Shown here one piece after another: positions 34,379 through 46,077 of a stretch of DNA of 64,000 bases; the first letter of the stretch is position 1; each line of letters starts with the position of its first letter. The stretch covers positions 1,302,001 to 1,366,000 of the forward strand of contig JAUZTG010000020.1 of the NCBI GenBank assembly GCA_030734395.1. Direction: 5' to 3'. The translations under genes were made by a program, and so were the position numbers. Origin of the DNA: Sarocladium kiliense (Eukaryota; Ascomycota; Sordariomycetes; Hypocreales; Sarocladiaceae). A model generated the notes under the pieces. The model was not told the origin of the DNA, searched no databases, and saw only the letters and a program-made list of their open reading frames with translations.

Positions 34379-34686
34379 ATGGCAAACTCCGTTCGATCGC
34401 CAGAGGTCATCACCTCAATAGTGTTCGGTATCTTTGCTTCTGCCCTCGGCATTTCTCAGCTCATCATGTTTCTGCTTCAACGTCGGCACACAGCTCAGAA
34501 CAATATGGCTGGTACGTCAATTCTAGGCTCCCGTCCTCGTCTGGTTCTCTTGACAGTACTCCAGGGACCGTTTCCGAGCCGCGAGAATCGAGCGCCGCTC
34601 TATCTCAGCACCTAGTCACGGTTTCAACGGACCTGTCGCTCGTTGCGCCTTCTACTTCGTATGCGATTATTCAAGTAGGGCGATAG
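34379..34686 (+). CDS. Small single-pass membrane protein, 84 residues
   Basis: Model: exon 34379-34511, intron 34512-34564 (GTACGT donor, CTTGAC branch, TCCAG acceptor) and exon 34565-34686, joined in frame. Residues ~8-33 (EVITSIVFGIFASALGISQL and on) form one convincing transmembrane helix, followed by QRRH, so the C terminus is probably cytosolic. The Ser/Thr/Val-rich tail has no known domain. An upstream ATG at 34330 opens a different frame that runs unspliced into the same stop. I prefer the spliced model because of the hydrophobic helix and clean splice signals. Similar mini membrane proteins occur in fungal genomes but this one is not named. Its promoter is unusually well marked by a TATA box and three 18-bp repeats. 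Confidence 0.5.
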
Positions 34687-34968
34687 TACCGTTGGATCTT
34701 GCTAACACCTCTTAAAGGGTTCTACGATCCGAGAGCACCAACGAACCGAGCGGCCAGATGACAAACGCAGTGTAGCCGCCGAGAAGGGTAATCGCCGGAG
34801 AAGAAATGAAATGACGAAGAGAAGACAGAGCCACGTACCAAGATTGGAAATTCAGTACGTCACTGTATGCGCACATCAACTTGAGCTCATGGGAAGCGGA
34901 TGTTAAGATGAGCCCGCATGATCTAGGACATAATGAAAAGTAATGGAAAAAGTCGTCACAGTCAACAA

Positions 34969-35050
34969 GCGTAATTGGTTTAGTGGTAAAATTCTCCGTT
35001 GCCACCAGCGCAGCGTCGGGGAGCCCAGGGTTCGATTCCCTGATTACGCA
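34969..35050 (+). tRNA. tRNA-Gly(GCC): tRNA-Gly (anticodon GCC) with an 11-nt intron
   Basis: The acceptor stem GCGTAAT pairs with ATTACGC, followed by discriminator A. Box A (TGGTTTAGTGG, 34976-34986) and box B (GGTTCGATTCC, 35029-35039) are intact. The anticodon stem CTCCG pairs with CGGGG. The loop is 18 nt instead of 7, which fits an 11-nt intron at 35005-35015 placed, as usual, one base after the anticodon GCC at 35001-35003. A T-rich Pol III terminator follows. The A/U-rich acceptor stem differs from common fungal glycine tRNAs. Confidence 0.92.
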
Positions 35051-35057
35051 GACTTTC

Positions 35058-35074
35058 TTTTTTTGATTTTTTTT
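35058..35074 (+). terminator. RNA polymerase III terminator
   Basis: Runs of seven and eight T separated by GA, starting 8 bp after the tRNA. This is the standard oligo-dT stop for Pol III. Confidence 0.8.
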
Positions 35075-35761
35075 GGGCTGCCGGAAGATAATGAGCGTCA
35101 TCTCCATAATCTCCTTTGCGCCGAGAAAGCTCACTCTTGTGTCACTCTTATGCGAGATTGCGTTCGCCGTTCCGCCAACTGTCTTCCCGTTTCGGCATAT
35201 GTGGACAGAAGAGCCCCGTGTGTGTTGAGCTGACGTAGAACAGGTGAGGATCGCGAAGCGGATTCCAGCCTGGCACCTAGATTATCGGTCCATGATTTTA
35301 TTAGAAAAGGGTTCATGTCAAAGACAGACGGCGGTGGTGGTGTTCATAAGCCGCTGGACCCCTATGCAACATGAACTGGACCCTGAGAGGAGGCGAGGTA
35401 CTTAGTTAGTGTTGGGGAACGGATATCAGCATTAGAAGTCGGCTGACCTTGACCAGCCAAGGCTCACCAACACGATACTGCCAAAACATCACAGTACAGA
35501 TTATTGCCTCATAGAAGTCTTACAAAGCGGTGCCATTGTCGAATTCCCTCGGCTTAAATGCGTGAAAGGGAGCAGATTACCTGTCTTAACCATCGTTGGT
35601 CTTACTAAATCGGTACCTGTGGGTCCGAGATACCACACCTGGCTTGCCAATGGCGACTCCTATACGACGTCTACCTCTCGCCATCTCATCATCCGGCATC
35701 CTCATCGACCTGATGGTAAAGACATCCTTGCGTAGTCAGCCCTAATACAGGGAGAATCGCA
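35075..35761. other. Intergenic: upstream of the phosphodiesterase gene
   Basis: Holds the presumed promoter and 5' leader of the type I phosphodiesterase gene. No other gene or motif recognised. Confidence 0.55.
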
Positions 35762-38109
35762 ATGCCTCTGCGCAAGCTCGACACGAGGCCGACCGCCGAT
35801 GGCGGAGACCACGGCTCTCTCCTATCGCCCATGGGTTACGACGACGACGCCTCATCCGTCCACAGCCGTAGCGATCAGGACACCGACAGCGAGGATGACG
35901 AACTGCAGATGCGCGCGCGCAACAGCCGGGAGCTGCGTGCGCACGACAGGATTGTTCTGATGGAGGAGGAAGAGATGGATCGATTGGTCTCGGACACTCG
36001 AAAGCAGGCTGAGCGCCAGCGACGCGGCTCCGGTCTCGCCGTACCAAATCCTCTCAAGATCTTCGGCAGGAGACCGAGCAGGTCTTCGTCCCCTTCCGCA
36101 GCGAACTCTATGGAACACTTGGTGGACGAGAAACGACAAGCACGCAAGACTAGGAGGCAGAAAAAGAAGAACAAGTTGCTGGAAGATGCGCAACATGGCG
36201 AGGACGGCGAGTTGATGTACGAGATGGAGGAGGGAGGCATGAAGGATGGCAGCTCGACCGGAGAGAGCAGCGACCGAGATGATAGCGACGAGGTCGACCG
36301 ACAGCACCTCAGCATGCATGCGGATCACAAGGCGCGTAGAGGTCAGAGATGGCGTAGGTGGTTGCTGATCCATCTCATCATTGCTGTTGGCTTTGCCATG
36401 CTTGTCCTCGGAGCCTGGAAGATGTCAAAGGGTCGAAAAGACCGAGGTTTCAAGCAGGAGTTCCTCAGCAACGGCACAGCTCTTTTCGCGCCGACCACTA
36501 TCATTCTCAGTCTTGACGGCTTCCGCGCTGATTTTCTACAGCGTGGCCTGACTCCACGGCTCAATGCATTCATCAAGGAGGGTGTGTCTCCCAAGTACAT
36601 GCTCCCATCTTTCCCCTCCGTCACATTCCCAAACCACTATACCCTTGCGACGGGATTGTACCCGGAGAGCCATGGCGTTGTTGGCAATACTTTCTGGGAC
36701 CCTGAGCTCAAGGAACAGTTCTACTATACGCATCCCGATCAGAGTATGCAGGCCAAGTGGTGGGGAGGCGAACCATTTTGGGTCACTGCTGAGCGCCAGG
36801 GCATTCGCTCAGCCATTCACATGTGGCCGGGAAGCGAGGCTCACATCCTTGGAGTCGAGCCTAGCTTCATGGATAAGTATAACGGCAAGGAGAAGCTGAG
36901 CAACAAAGTCAGCACGATCTTAGAATATCTGGATAAGCCTGGCAAGGAAGACGAGACAATCGATGTCGAGCATATGCGCCCTCAGCTCATCGCGGCATAT
37001 GTCCCGAATGTCGATGCCGACGGACACAAGTATGGTCCAAACAGCACGGAGATCAGATCGACCATCGAGGATGTCGACAACATGCTTGATGAGATGTTCA
37101 AAGGACTTGAGGATCGCAACCTGACCGATATCGTTAATGTAATGATTGTTTCGGATCATGGCATGGCTACAACCGACGTCACGAGGCTGATCCAGCTCGA
37201 GGATCTCATCGACACCAGCAAGATCGAACACATTGACGGCTGGCCACTGTACGGCCTTCGTCCGAAGAACCCAGATGACCTACAACCTCTTTACGACACT
37301 TTGGCAGAGAAGGCCAAGGACAATGACAATATTGAGGTCTACCTCCGGGACAAGAACATGCCCGAACGTTATCACTTCTCCAAGAACGACCGAATCGCAC
37401 CGCTATGGATTGTCCCAAAGACTGGGTGGGCGATTGTAACCAAGAAGGAGTTCGATGTTGAGGAGGCGAAGAAGAATGGCAAAGTGTACCATCCTCGCGG
37501 CTTGCACGGCTACGACCATGAGCATCCACTCATGAGGGCCATCTTCGTCGCGCGTGGCCCAGCCTTCCCTCACCCAGCCCACAGCCAAATCGACAACTTC
37601 CGTAAGTACACGGGAGCGAGTATCTCATTGTATCTGGGTTGAACTGACTTACTCTCACAGAAAACATCGAAGTCTACAATATGCTATGCGACTCCATCGG
37701 CCTTAAGCCCATGCCCAACAACGGCACCCTTCGACTCCCTCTCAAAACCCTCGGTCTCCACGACCCAGATGAGAAGCCCGACGAGCCAGAAGACCCCGTG
37801 CCAACCTTCACCGGCGGGCAAGACGGTCCAGACCGCCCAACAATCGCCCCTCAAGCTTCTGATGTCTCAACGAAGGCCGAGCCCAGCACCATCAGCGAGG
37901 CATCACACAGCGAGGAATTCAAGTCGCAGTCCACAGCGAAGGCCGCGTCCTCAAGTGCACCAAGCAAGCCGAAGCCTACTTCGGACAAGGGCGATGACGA
38001 TGACGAGAAGGAAGGGTCGGATAGCTGGTGGGATTGGATTACGGGCCATATTAACAAGGTGTGGAACAAGATCACTGGGGGATCCAAGGACGATTCCAAG
38101 TCCGACTGA
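35762..38109 (+). CDS. Type I phosphodiesterase / nucleotide pyrophosphatase (NPP family)
   Basis: A membrane-anchored ecto-type enzyme that hydrolyses nucleotide pyrophosphate or phosphodiester bonds. Exons 35762-37601 and 37661-38109 give 762 residues. An unusually long, charged cytosolic N terminus (about 1-197, Arg/Glu/Ser-rich) precedes one transmembrane helix at about 198-219, so the catalytic domain would face the lumen or outside (type II topology). Two-metal motifs are intact: LDGFRADF (Asp252), nucleophile Thr288 in FPSVTFPNHY, VDADGHKYGP, VSDHGM and GLHGYDHEHP. The last ~120 residues are Pro/Ser/Glu-rich and disordered. Substrate range is not predictable; yeast Npp1/Npp2 are the nearest characterised fungal examples by family. 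Confidence 0.95.
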
Positions 38110-38399
38110 ACGATGAAGTCCGCCCAGGACCTTTCGAGTTTCTCTTATAACGTTTGCCTGGCATTGGTTTCATAATATTGTGAGGAGTTCGACGGAGTCT
38201 ATCACGGGGTAACGATTCAAATAGCAAGCGCCAATTCGTAAAGAAGTCAATCCCCGGCTTCAGTGTCTTTCAATATGATCTTATTTTCACCTGTATGCTC
38301 CCACGCAAAAACACCAGTCGCACCGGCTTTTGAAGGTTTATAGAATGGTGATATTACACAGAACTACACGGAGTCGTCTCGAGCGAAATTTGCAATTTC

Positions 38400-40190
38400 T
38401 TAACCCTTGTAGGGGCTGGGACCGACCATCAGCTCCGGCTTGACGAGGGAGTCGAACTCCTCTTCGGTCAGCGCCTTCATCTCCATGGCGCTCTCCTTCA
38501 GGGTCAGACCCTTCTTGTGAGCGTTCTTGGCAACCTTGCTGGCCATGTCGTATCCGATCTTGGGGTTGAGGCAGGTCACGAGCATAAGACTAGGTTCACA
38601 CATGTCAGCCTCATTTTCTTCGATGCCTTGGAGTGTTCTAGATGGGCAGATTATGACTTACGACTCCTTCATGATGCTGGCAATCTTCTCCTCATTAGCC
38701 TGCAGACCAACAACGAGATTCTTCTCGAATGAGCGCATGCCGTCCGTCAGGAGACGGGTGCTGTGCAGGAGGTTGCGGATGACGAGAGGCTTGTAGACGT
38801 TGAGCTCGAACTGGCCGTTCATGCCACCAATGGTGGTAGCAACGTTGTTGCCCATAACCTGGGCGCAGACCATGGTCAGAGCCTCGCACTGGGTAGGGTT
38901 AACCTTGCCAGGCATGATACTGCTACCCGGCTCGTTCTCAGGGAGGCTGAGCTCGCCGAGACCGCAGCGAGGGCCGCTGCCGAGGTAACGGATATCCTGA
39001 GCGATCTTGGAGAGAGAACCAGCGAGTGTGTTAAGGCTACCGTGGGCCTGAACGATGGCATCATGAGCGGCAAGAGCCTCGAACTTGTTGGGAGCGGTCT
39101 CAAACTTGGTACCAGTCATCTTAGAGACCTCCTCGGCGATGGCTTCAGCGAAGCCTTCGAATGTGTTGATGCCAGTACCGACAGCGGTACCACCTTGGGC
39201 AAGCAGACGGAGGTCGGGAAGGGAGCTCTCAACACGCTTGATGCCATAATCAAGCTGGGCAACGTAGCCGGAGAACTCCTGAGCAAGGGTCAAGGGAGTG
39301 GCATCCTGCAAGTGCGTACGTCCAATCTTGATGATCTTCTTAGCCTCGAAGTCCTCGACCTTGGCCTGGAGGGCGTTGCGCAAGCTGTGAAGGGAGGGGA
39401 GGAGCTCGTTCTCGATCTCGAGCACGGCGGCGATGTGCATTACGGTGGGGAAAGTATCGTTAGAGGAGGCGCTGCGGTTGACGTGGTCATTGGGGTGGAC
39501 GGGCTTCTTGCTGCCCATCTGGCCGCCGAGGATCTCAATAGCCCGGTTGGAGATGACCTCGTTGGCGTTCATGTTGGACTGGGTACCGGAACCGGTCTGC
39601 CAGACGACGAGGGGGAAGTGATCCAGGAGCTTGCCGTCGGCAACCTCCTTGGCAGCCTGCTGAATAGCCTTGCCAATCTTCTCATCTACATTCAGGACAA
39701 ACCCAGTCAGTCACAAGCGGAAAGCACAAGTGGCGTTGTGGCAATTGGCTCAATCGCTGGCTGGAAGCTTACCGAGACCGTAGCGCATGTTGACAGTGGC
39801 GGCAGCGCCCTTGAGGATACCGAAAGCCTTGACGATCGGCGGGGGCATGCGATCCTGGGGCTGGTTGATCTTGAAGTTCTCGAGGGATCGCTCAGTCTGA
39901 GCTCCCCAGTATTTGTCCCCGGGGACCTGGATCTCGCCAAAGGCATCGCTCTCGGTACGTGTAGAAGCCATCTTGTTGGCAGAGGCGTGGAAGGCTCGCG
40001 AAGTTGCGTTTAATGATGTCGAGTAGGAGTTGAGGGACCGAAGAGGAGAGACGGATGAGGGGAAGCAAGCTCGGGAGGACTGCGGGGTCGAGGAGTGACA
40101 TGTGGTGACGGCCCTCGTGCAGGTCCTCGGCAGGCGTGACGTGAGGCGCCCGGAGAGACCCGGCGTTCTTGCCGAAGCTGTACGAAGCAT
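38400..40190 (-). CDS. FUM1: Fumarate hydratase, class II (mitochondrial/cytosolic)
   Basis: Fumarase converts fumarate to malate in the TCA cycle. Three exons (40190-39773, 39685-38662, 38589-38400) give 543 residues. The class II signature GSSIMPGKVNP lies at about 393-403, and the conserved GRTHLQDATP and TGSGTQSNMN blocks are present. The first ~73 residues are rich in Arg, Ser and Thr with almost no acidic residues, a good mitochondrial presequence. Met74 (39971) starts the conserved enzyme body directly and could provide a cytosolic form. Fungi distribute fumarase between both compartments, though often by other means. The downstream phosphodiesterase gene is convergent, with 290 bp between stops. 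Confidence 0.97.
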
Positions 40191-41342
40191 GGTGTTGTTA
40201 TTGTGGTTAGAATTTGGGTCTGTACGGTTCAAGACGGATGCGTTAATAGAAGCAGAGGCATAATTCGACGAGCCGAAGACTTACAGAGAAGCGTGCGAGG
40301 TGAAGCAAGGCAATTGAGGTAAAAGAAGGGCAGGAAATTTTATGGGGATCGGAGAGATGGGCAGCGGGAGAGGCGATCAACAAATGGGAGCGGCAACGGA
40401 ATGGGGACGGCCAGGCTTCAGGAACCGAAAAGTGAGTGACACCCTTGCAAGCTCCTGTTCTCCGGACTCTGTACGGTAAGGTAGGCCCAAGCTTCCGGGG
40501 TTCTAGTTCCTCGAATATTACCCGGCAGAGACCCTCGGGATCAATCGCTTGGCCGCACGAGAGAAAAAGCCGCTGCCACAGCTCATCTTGAGATACCCTG
40601 CAGCAACAGTCCGAATAGCTTCACGTGACGACGCGTTGTGCCGGCCAAGGTCACCGGCAGTTGAGGAAAACAATAAGTTGGCAATATCTCCGGTCCCCTG
40701 CGTTGACCATCCCGTCCACCCGTCTTCCTTATTTCGGTATCCCATTGTCATACAAGCTTTGATCTAAGGGCAACGCCTTGTACCTCAGCTACATTACACA
40801 AGAGTTTTGCAGCGATCCGTCACGTGAATCCTGGAATCAATGCTCCGCCCCACTGTGATCTGGGTGATCACCCAAACAACAGCGACGACGGACGCCACAG
40901 CAGCCACGGTCAGGTAGGGGCGGACCAGAACTGTATGTAGGCTGCCGTGGCCCCCCCACCACTACCTGTACTGTACCGCCCAACTGGCACTCTACACGGC
41001 CGGTCACTGGCAGGTACTTCCAAGACAACGCGTTTGCCTCTTAGACTCAAGTCTACACGCGTCACTTCCCGGTAGGCGCCGCCTGGTGCACGCCTCACAA
41101 TCACAGCCTGTTGGTTTGCACTCTGCCAGGCTGCATCCCGACACAATTCGCAGCAAAACGAGGGATCCCATTTCTCTTGTCATCACCGAAGTGCGTCGGT
41201 GTTATCGATGGATGCACAAAGTTCACTTTTAAAAGGGTGCCTGGACCGATTCATGGGTTGCGCTGGTTAGGGATGATATCTCAACTGCACCCTGATATTC
41301 ATCTGATAGATTTGTGCCCCTCAGCAAGGATACGACGGCAGA
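40191..41342. other. Divergent promoter region between fumarase and SNF2-gene 5' exons
   Basis: A 1.15-kb gap holding the fumarase promoter on one side and the upstream region of the rightward gene on the other. No supported coding sequence; the short open frames overlap each other on both strands. Confidence 0.55.
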
Positions 41343-41804
41343 ATGGCGACTACAACCGAGTCGGACTTGGAAGACGAGCTCGCCGTCCAGAGGGTGATAT
41401 TAGCATCCCTGGAAGGAGTGTCATTCAGAGGCATCGAGAATGAGAGAAGCGAGGCTTACGAGCGGATCGCCACCTTGCAACAGCGCCTCAAAGAGATCCG
41501 AGGGACGGCTCATGCCAGCAGCAGCGGCTTCCAGCAGAATGGTGGTGAGTCGCAAATTTCTTTCCCAACGCACTCGAGGCCCATTCGGCGAGAGCGATGA
41601 TCTAGGCGCACACAACGGTGTGCTTGGGTCATCCGTTTGTGCTCAGTGGGAGCGAGCAGACGGAGTGCCAACCTGAATGTCGTCCGAGGGTTTCACGAGC
41701 AGCATTGTTAACGACTCAATTTTCTTGCTCGCTTGCAGAGTCTTCGAACACGGGAAGCGGATCGGGACAGGGCAGCGAGCAGCATGCGGCCGAGTCTTCA
41801 CGAG
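41343..41804 (+). CDS. Probable 5' exons of the SNF2/RING gene, or a separate small gene
   Basis: Two exons, 41343-41544 and 41739-41804, open with a proper ATG and encode an acidic helical, coiled-coil-like N terminus (DLEDELAVQRVILASL, then YERIATLQQRLKEI) and a Gly/Ser/Gln-rich linker. The second exon ends with CGAG before a GTATGT donor. This phase matches an acceptor at 42198 (TATATCCAG), which would fuse it in frame to residue 8 of the SNF2 protein through a 394-bp intron. That intron is long for this genome and contains a pyrimidine-rich, promoter-like stretch, so the alternative is a separate transcript with the ATPase starting at 42177. Confidence 0.4.
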
Positions 41805-42176
41805 GTATGTGTTTCGTATAGCCTCACTATCATTCCTGCACTGCACCGACCCGAGCCACCGAGCCACCACCCTGCCACTGATGCTGCACCCGGAAGCCTC
41901 GCGGGCATGGTGTGCACTCCAGGCTGCAATCGCCTTGCCTCACTTGTGCGAATCAACCCTGTGAATATCTTTGACACTGCCCGCGGCTTGAGGCATCACA
42001 GCAGCTGGCACAAGCATCTGCAGTCACTCGTACGGCCCGATCACCTGGTGCCCGCAGATGGCAAGCGCACGGATTAAAACCCTCACTATCCTTCCTCCCC
42101 TTTCAGCCACAATATTTCTCCTCTCAGAACTTCCATCTCCCAGAAGACGTTCCCTTAATCTCTGCCCTTTGCTGTG

Positions 42177-45100
42177 ATGGCTGACCCTCTATATCCAGAC
42201 GAAGGACAGCCCTCCACACCCAGCGCGCCTGTGCAGCGGCGAGATTCACAGAACATGGAGCATCCTCGGAGTGGTAACGACATTTGGGGTCCTCCGGGAT
42301 CCGGATCGCTGGCAAATCGTAGTCGCAAGCGGAACTACGACATGTCTGCTCTTGGCGTGAAGAGTGAGCAACAGAACAAATCGAGAAGAACAACCCCAAC
42401 TCCGGCTTCTCCAGGCTTTCGATCCCCGTTCTCTACGCAAGGCAGCGAAATCATCGATCTCACCGGGTAAGCTCTTTCCAAAACGCTGCTTTTCTTGTCG
42501 ATCACTGGCTGATTAACAACTGATAGCATCGACGATGATGATAACACCAACCACTACCTTGCACGGGTTAAAAAGGACGAGGAACGGCGAGCCCAGGAGA
42601 GACGAGACCGCCAATTTGCAATCAGCATATCTGGCGAGGATTCTGCGCCCGCGACCATGAGCACTTCGACATCTCAGGCGGCTGCACCTGATGCTTTCCA
42701 ACACCTCATGAGGACACAACGAGCCAATGCGTATGCCCCTGGACAGCAGAGTATGAATAATGGCCTCTCGGGTCACTACGACCCATTCACTGAAAGAGCA
42801 TACTCGCATTCTCAGCAGTTGCCAGGCTCCATGCCACCCACCGACGTCACACCCCGACTGCCAGGCGCATATGATCCATCTTGGGATGAAGTTCAGATGC
42901 CTGGGCCCGCCACCCCAAGTCCCGGTACCCCTTCTAATCTAGCTGCTTCCTCGCCGCACTCCGCCAGCTATAGTCGTCACTCCCCAGCTGTGAACTCACA
43001 TGGTCTGGTAGCGCCGACACAGAGTCAGCCAGCCAATTTCTCCGGTGCTAGTGAAGGTCTGTACCCATATAACCAGATCACGAATCCATGGACGGCCCCT
43101 GCTATGCCTAACATGCTCTTGCAGCCGAATGTGCAGCGTAGTCCTCACGTAAGGCCTGGCACGGTCGCCGCAGCATCACCTATGCGTTCGCCTGCTATTA
43201 GCGTCGAACAGCTTTTGTCCAGAGATTGGCGTCCCGGTCAACCACGACCTACCCGCGCAGACATGCCCTCGTGGTCAGCATATCGCCAGCAAATGAGGGC
43301 AGGGACATTCAACGGGAGCCTGTCAAACATCATCAACCAGACAAGTGCCTACGACTACACGAACCGTACTGACGCCTTCGGCAATCCATTGCCGAGCCAC
43401 ATCGCCTCCTACCTTGATGACACCGACCCCTACGCAGATCCAGCGATGACAGAAAAGGAGCTCGAAGAGTTGCTCCAAAACATCGAACCCGATATCCAGG
43501 TGCCTAAGGGGCTCCAGGGCATCACACCAGAAGCGCTTACAACCCCTCTGTACAAACATCAAGAAGTAGCCCTTACTTGGATGAAGAAGATGGAAGACAG
43601 TGTCAGCAGGGGAGGGATCTTGGCAGATGATATGGGATTGGGCAAAACAATTTCAACTCTGGCGCTCATTCATGAGCGGAAGAGCTCTAGCCGACCAAAG
43701 GTATGCGTTGTTCTGACTGGTACAGCTGCATGATGCTAATTCGCTACAGACAAACCTCATCGTTGCCCCTGTAGCGCTCATGCGCCAGTGGGAAGAGGAG
43801 ATATACAGAAAGTCGAAGTCAGGCCACCGGCTCAGCGTCTTTGTTTACCATGGAAAGAAGTCAACTCCTGATGAGCTGTTGAGGTATGATGTCGTCCTGA
43901 CCACCTATGGCACCCTCGCGGCAGAGCTGAAGCGACTGGAAAAATGGCAAGAGGAACAAAGAGACCGGGAGATGGACTACGGTGATCGTGAACTGGCCAT
44001 CAAGTGTCCGATGCTACATCCCACCAAGGCTAAATTCCATCGGGTGATCCTGGACGAGGCCCAATGCATCAAGAACAAGGACACCCAGACCGCCAAGGCT
44101 TGCCATCAACTTCGCGCGCAATATCGTTGGTGTCTGACCGGCACTCCAATGATGAATGGCGTTGTGGAGTTATACTCGCTTCTAAAGTTCCTTCAGATCA
44201 AGCCTTACAATATTTGGAACTCTTTCCGTCAGGTAGGTTCTCATGTGCCTCATAGGATACACTCATATGCTAACTCAAGAAAGGCCTTTGGTGTGCTTTT
44301 TGGAAAACGCGGCGACTCAAAGTCGACTGCTATGAGACGGTTGAGAGTGCTTCTCAAGGCGATCTTGCTTCGCCGCAAGAAAGACTCCCTCATCGATGGC
44401 AAGCCTATTGTGGAGCTTCCCCAGAAGACAGAAGAAGTGGCATACGCGGAACTCAATACGGATGAGAGGGACTTCTACAGTCAACTCGAGTCCAAATCAC
44501 AGGTTATCTTCAACAAGTATCTCAGGGAAGGGAGTGTTGGCAAGAACTATGCCAACGTCCTCGTACTGTTACTTCGTCTGCGTCAAGCCTGCTGTCATCC
44601 TCACCTCAACCTGGATGTCGATGACCTTTCCCCGGCCGTGGATGACAACATGCTCGAGCGGGTGAAGCGACTGGAAAGCTCAACCGTCAACCGCATCAAA
44701 CAGATTGATGCATTTGAGTGTCCCGTATGCTACGACGTCATGACATCGCCGTCCTTCTTCTTCCCCTGCGGACATGACTGCTGCCGCCCATGTCTCACAC
44801 AGTTGGTCGACAATGCTGCCCAGAATAACATTCAGGCCGGCAATGAGAGTGGCAAGGCGCAGTGCATCACGTGCAGGGCAGAGTTTGACCCCAAGGAATG
44901 CTTCGCTTACGAGGCGTTCCAGGAGGTTCACATGCCCGAGGAGTTTGCCAAAAGTAAAGCTGAAGCTGAGGCGGCTGAGGAAAGTGACTCGGGAGACGAT
45001 TCTGCATCAGACGTCGAGTCTGACATCGACGATCGTGACGAAGTGAATGAGAACGGGGACCTGATTGACTTGGTCGTTCCGGACTCCGCTGAACTTATTG

Positions 45101-46077
45101 TTCATGACTCCGATGACGAGCTAGGCGATCCAATTTCGTCCAGATCGTTGGCCAACAAGCTCTCAACGGCTGGCAAACAAGAGTACAGAGTTGATGAGGC
45201 GGCCATGGCGAAGGATAAGGTCAAGACTGAGGTCAAGACTGAGGTCAAGACTGAGAATCCAGTCAAAGACGAAGTGAAAGGCGAAGGAGAAGCATCCACG
45301 TCACTGGAATCCATTCCGGAGCGCAGCTCGACGTTGACCAACGATGAAACAGCAACCACAAGTGAAGGCCCTATTGCGAAGAAGAACAAGGTGCAGCGAA
45401 AGAGGAAAGAAAAGCGCAAAGGGAAGGGTAAAGGAAAGGCCAAGACATCTGACATCAAGCCGTCGATGTTGAAGGCTTTGCGCAAAGAGTCTTTCAAGAA
45501 CCGGAAGGCTTACAAGAAGTACATGGCATATCTTCACCAGACGTGGTTGCCGTCTGCAAAGGTAGATGATTGCATCCGCCTGCTCAAAGGCTTCCAAGGT
45601 GAAGGCCATAAGACCATCATCTTCTCGCAGTGGACACTGCTTCTCGACTTGATCGAGGTAGCTATGGCCAATGCTTTCGACAAGAAGCCCCTCCGCTACG
45701 ACGGAAGCATGTCTGCCACCGAACGAGCCATTGCCGCTCAAAACTTCCGCGATAAGAGAGACAGCAAGGTGCTGCTTGTGTCTCTTCGTGCCGGCAACGC
45801 TGGTCTCAACCTCACAGCTGCATCTCGCGTCATTATCATGGACCCTTTCTGGAACCCATATATAGAAATGCAGGCTGTCGACCGCGCCTACCGCATCGGC
45901 CAGAAGAATGAGGTCAAGGTGTACCGCATCCTCACGAAGGAAACCGTTGAGGACCGTATCGTCGAGCTGCAGGAGAGAAAGAAGGAAATGGTGGAGGCTG
46001 CTCTGGACGAGAATGCCGGGAAGCAACTGGGCAGATTGTCAGTGGCGGAGCTTCGGTATCTCTTCACGGGAAGGTAG
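42177..46077 (+). CDS. Uls1/Ris1-like SNF2 ATPase with RING finger
   Basis: A SWI2/SNF2 DNA translocase carrying a RING domain inside the helicase, the architecture of yeast Uls1/Ris1, a SUMO-targeted ubiquitin ligase/translocase acting on chromatin. Five segments (42177-42466, 42527-43700, 43750-44232, 44284-46077, with in-frame intron 44233-44283) give 1246 residues from this ATG. Visible features: SUMO-interacting IIDLT at 92-96; a long disordered Pro/Ser region; Walker A DDMGLGKT at 464-471; DEAQ box at 590-593; LTGTPMMNG; a RING starting at Cys795 (CPVC ... CGHDCC ... CITC); a second hydrophobic-acidic SIM-like cluster DLIDLVVPD; three VKTE repeats; and the C-terminal helicase lobe with FSQW, LRAGNAGLNL and QAVDRAYRIGQ. 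The intron at 44233 has a perfect TGCTAAC branch. N-terminal exons upstream are possible. Confidence 0.93.
45220..45255 (+). repeat. 12-bp tandem repeat x3 inside the SNF2/RING gene
   Basis: Three perfect copies of GTCAAGACTGAG encode VKTE three times, within the acidic insert after the RING. The copies are identical at the DNA level, suggesting recent slippage and possible length polymorphism. A VKTE unit resembles the psi-K-x-E sumoylation consensus. Confidence 0.9.

Noticed and set aside
38763..40013. 416-codon open frame on the + strand opposite fumarase
   Set aside because: A shadow of the highly biased codons of fumarase. The translation is repetitive Leu/Val/Gly/Asp with no motif.
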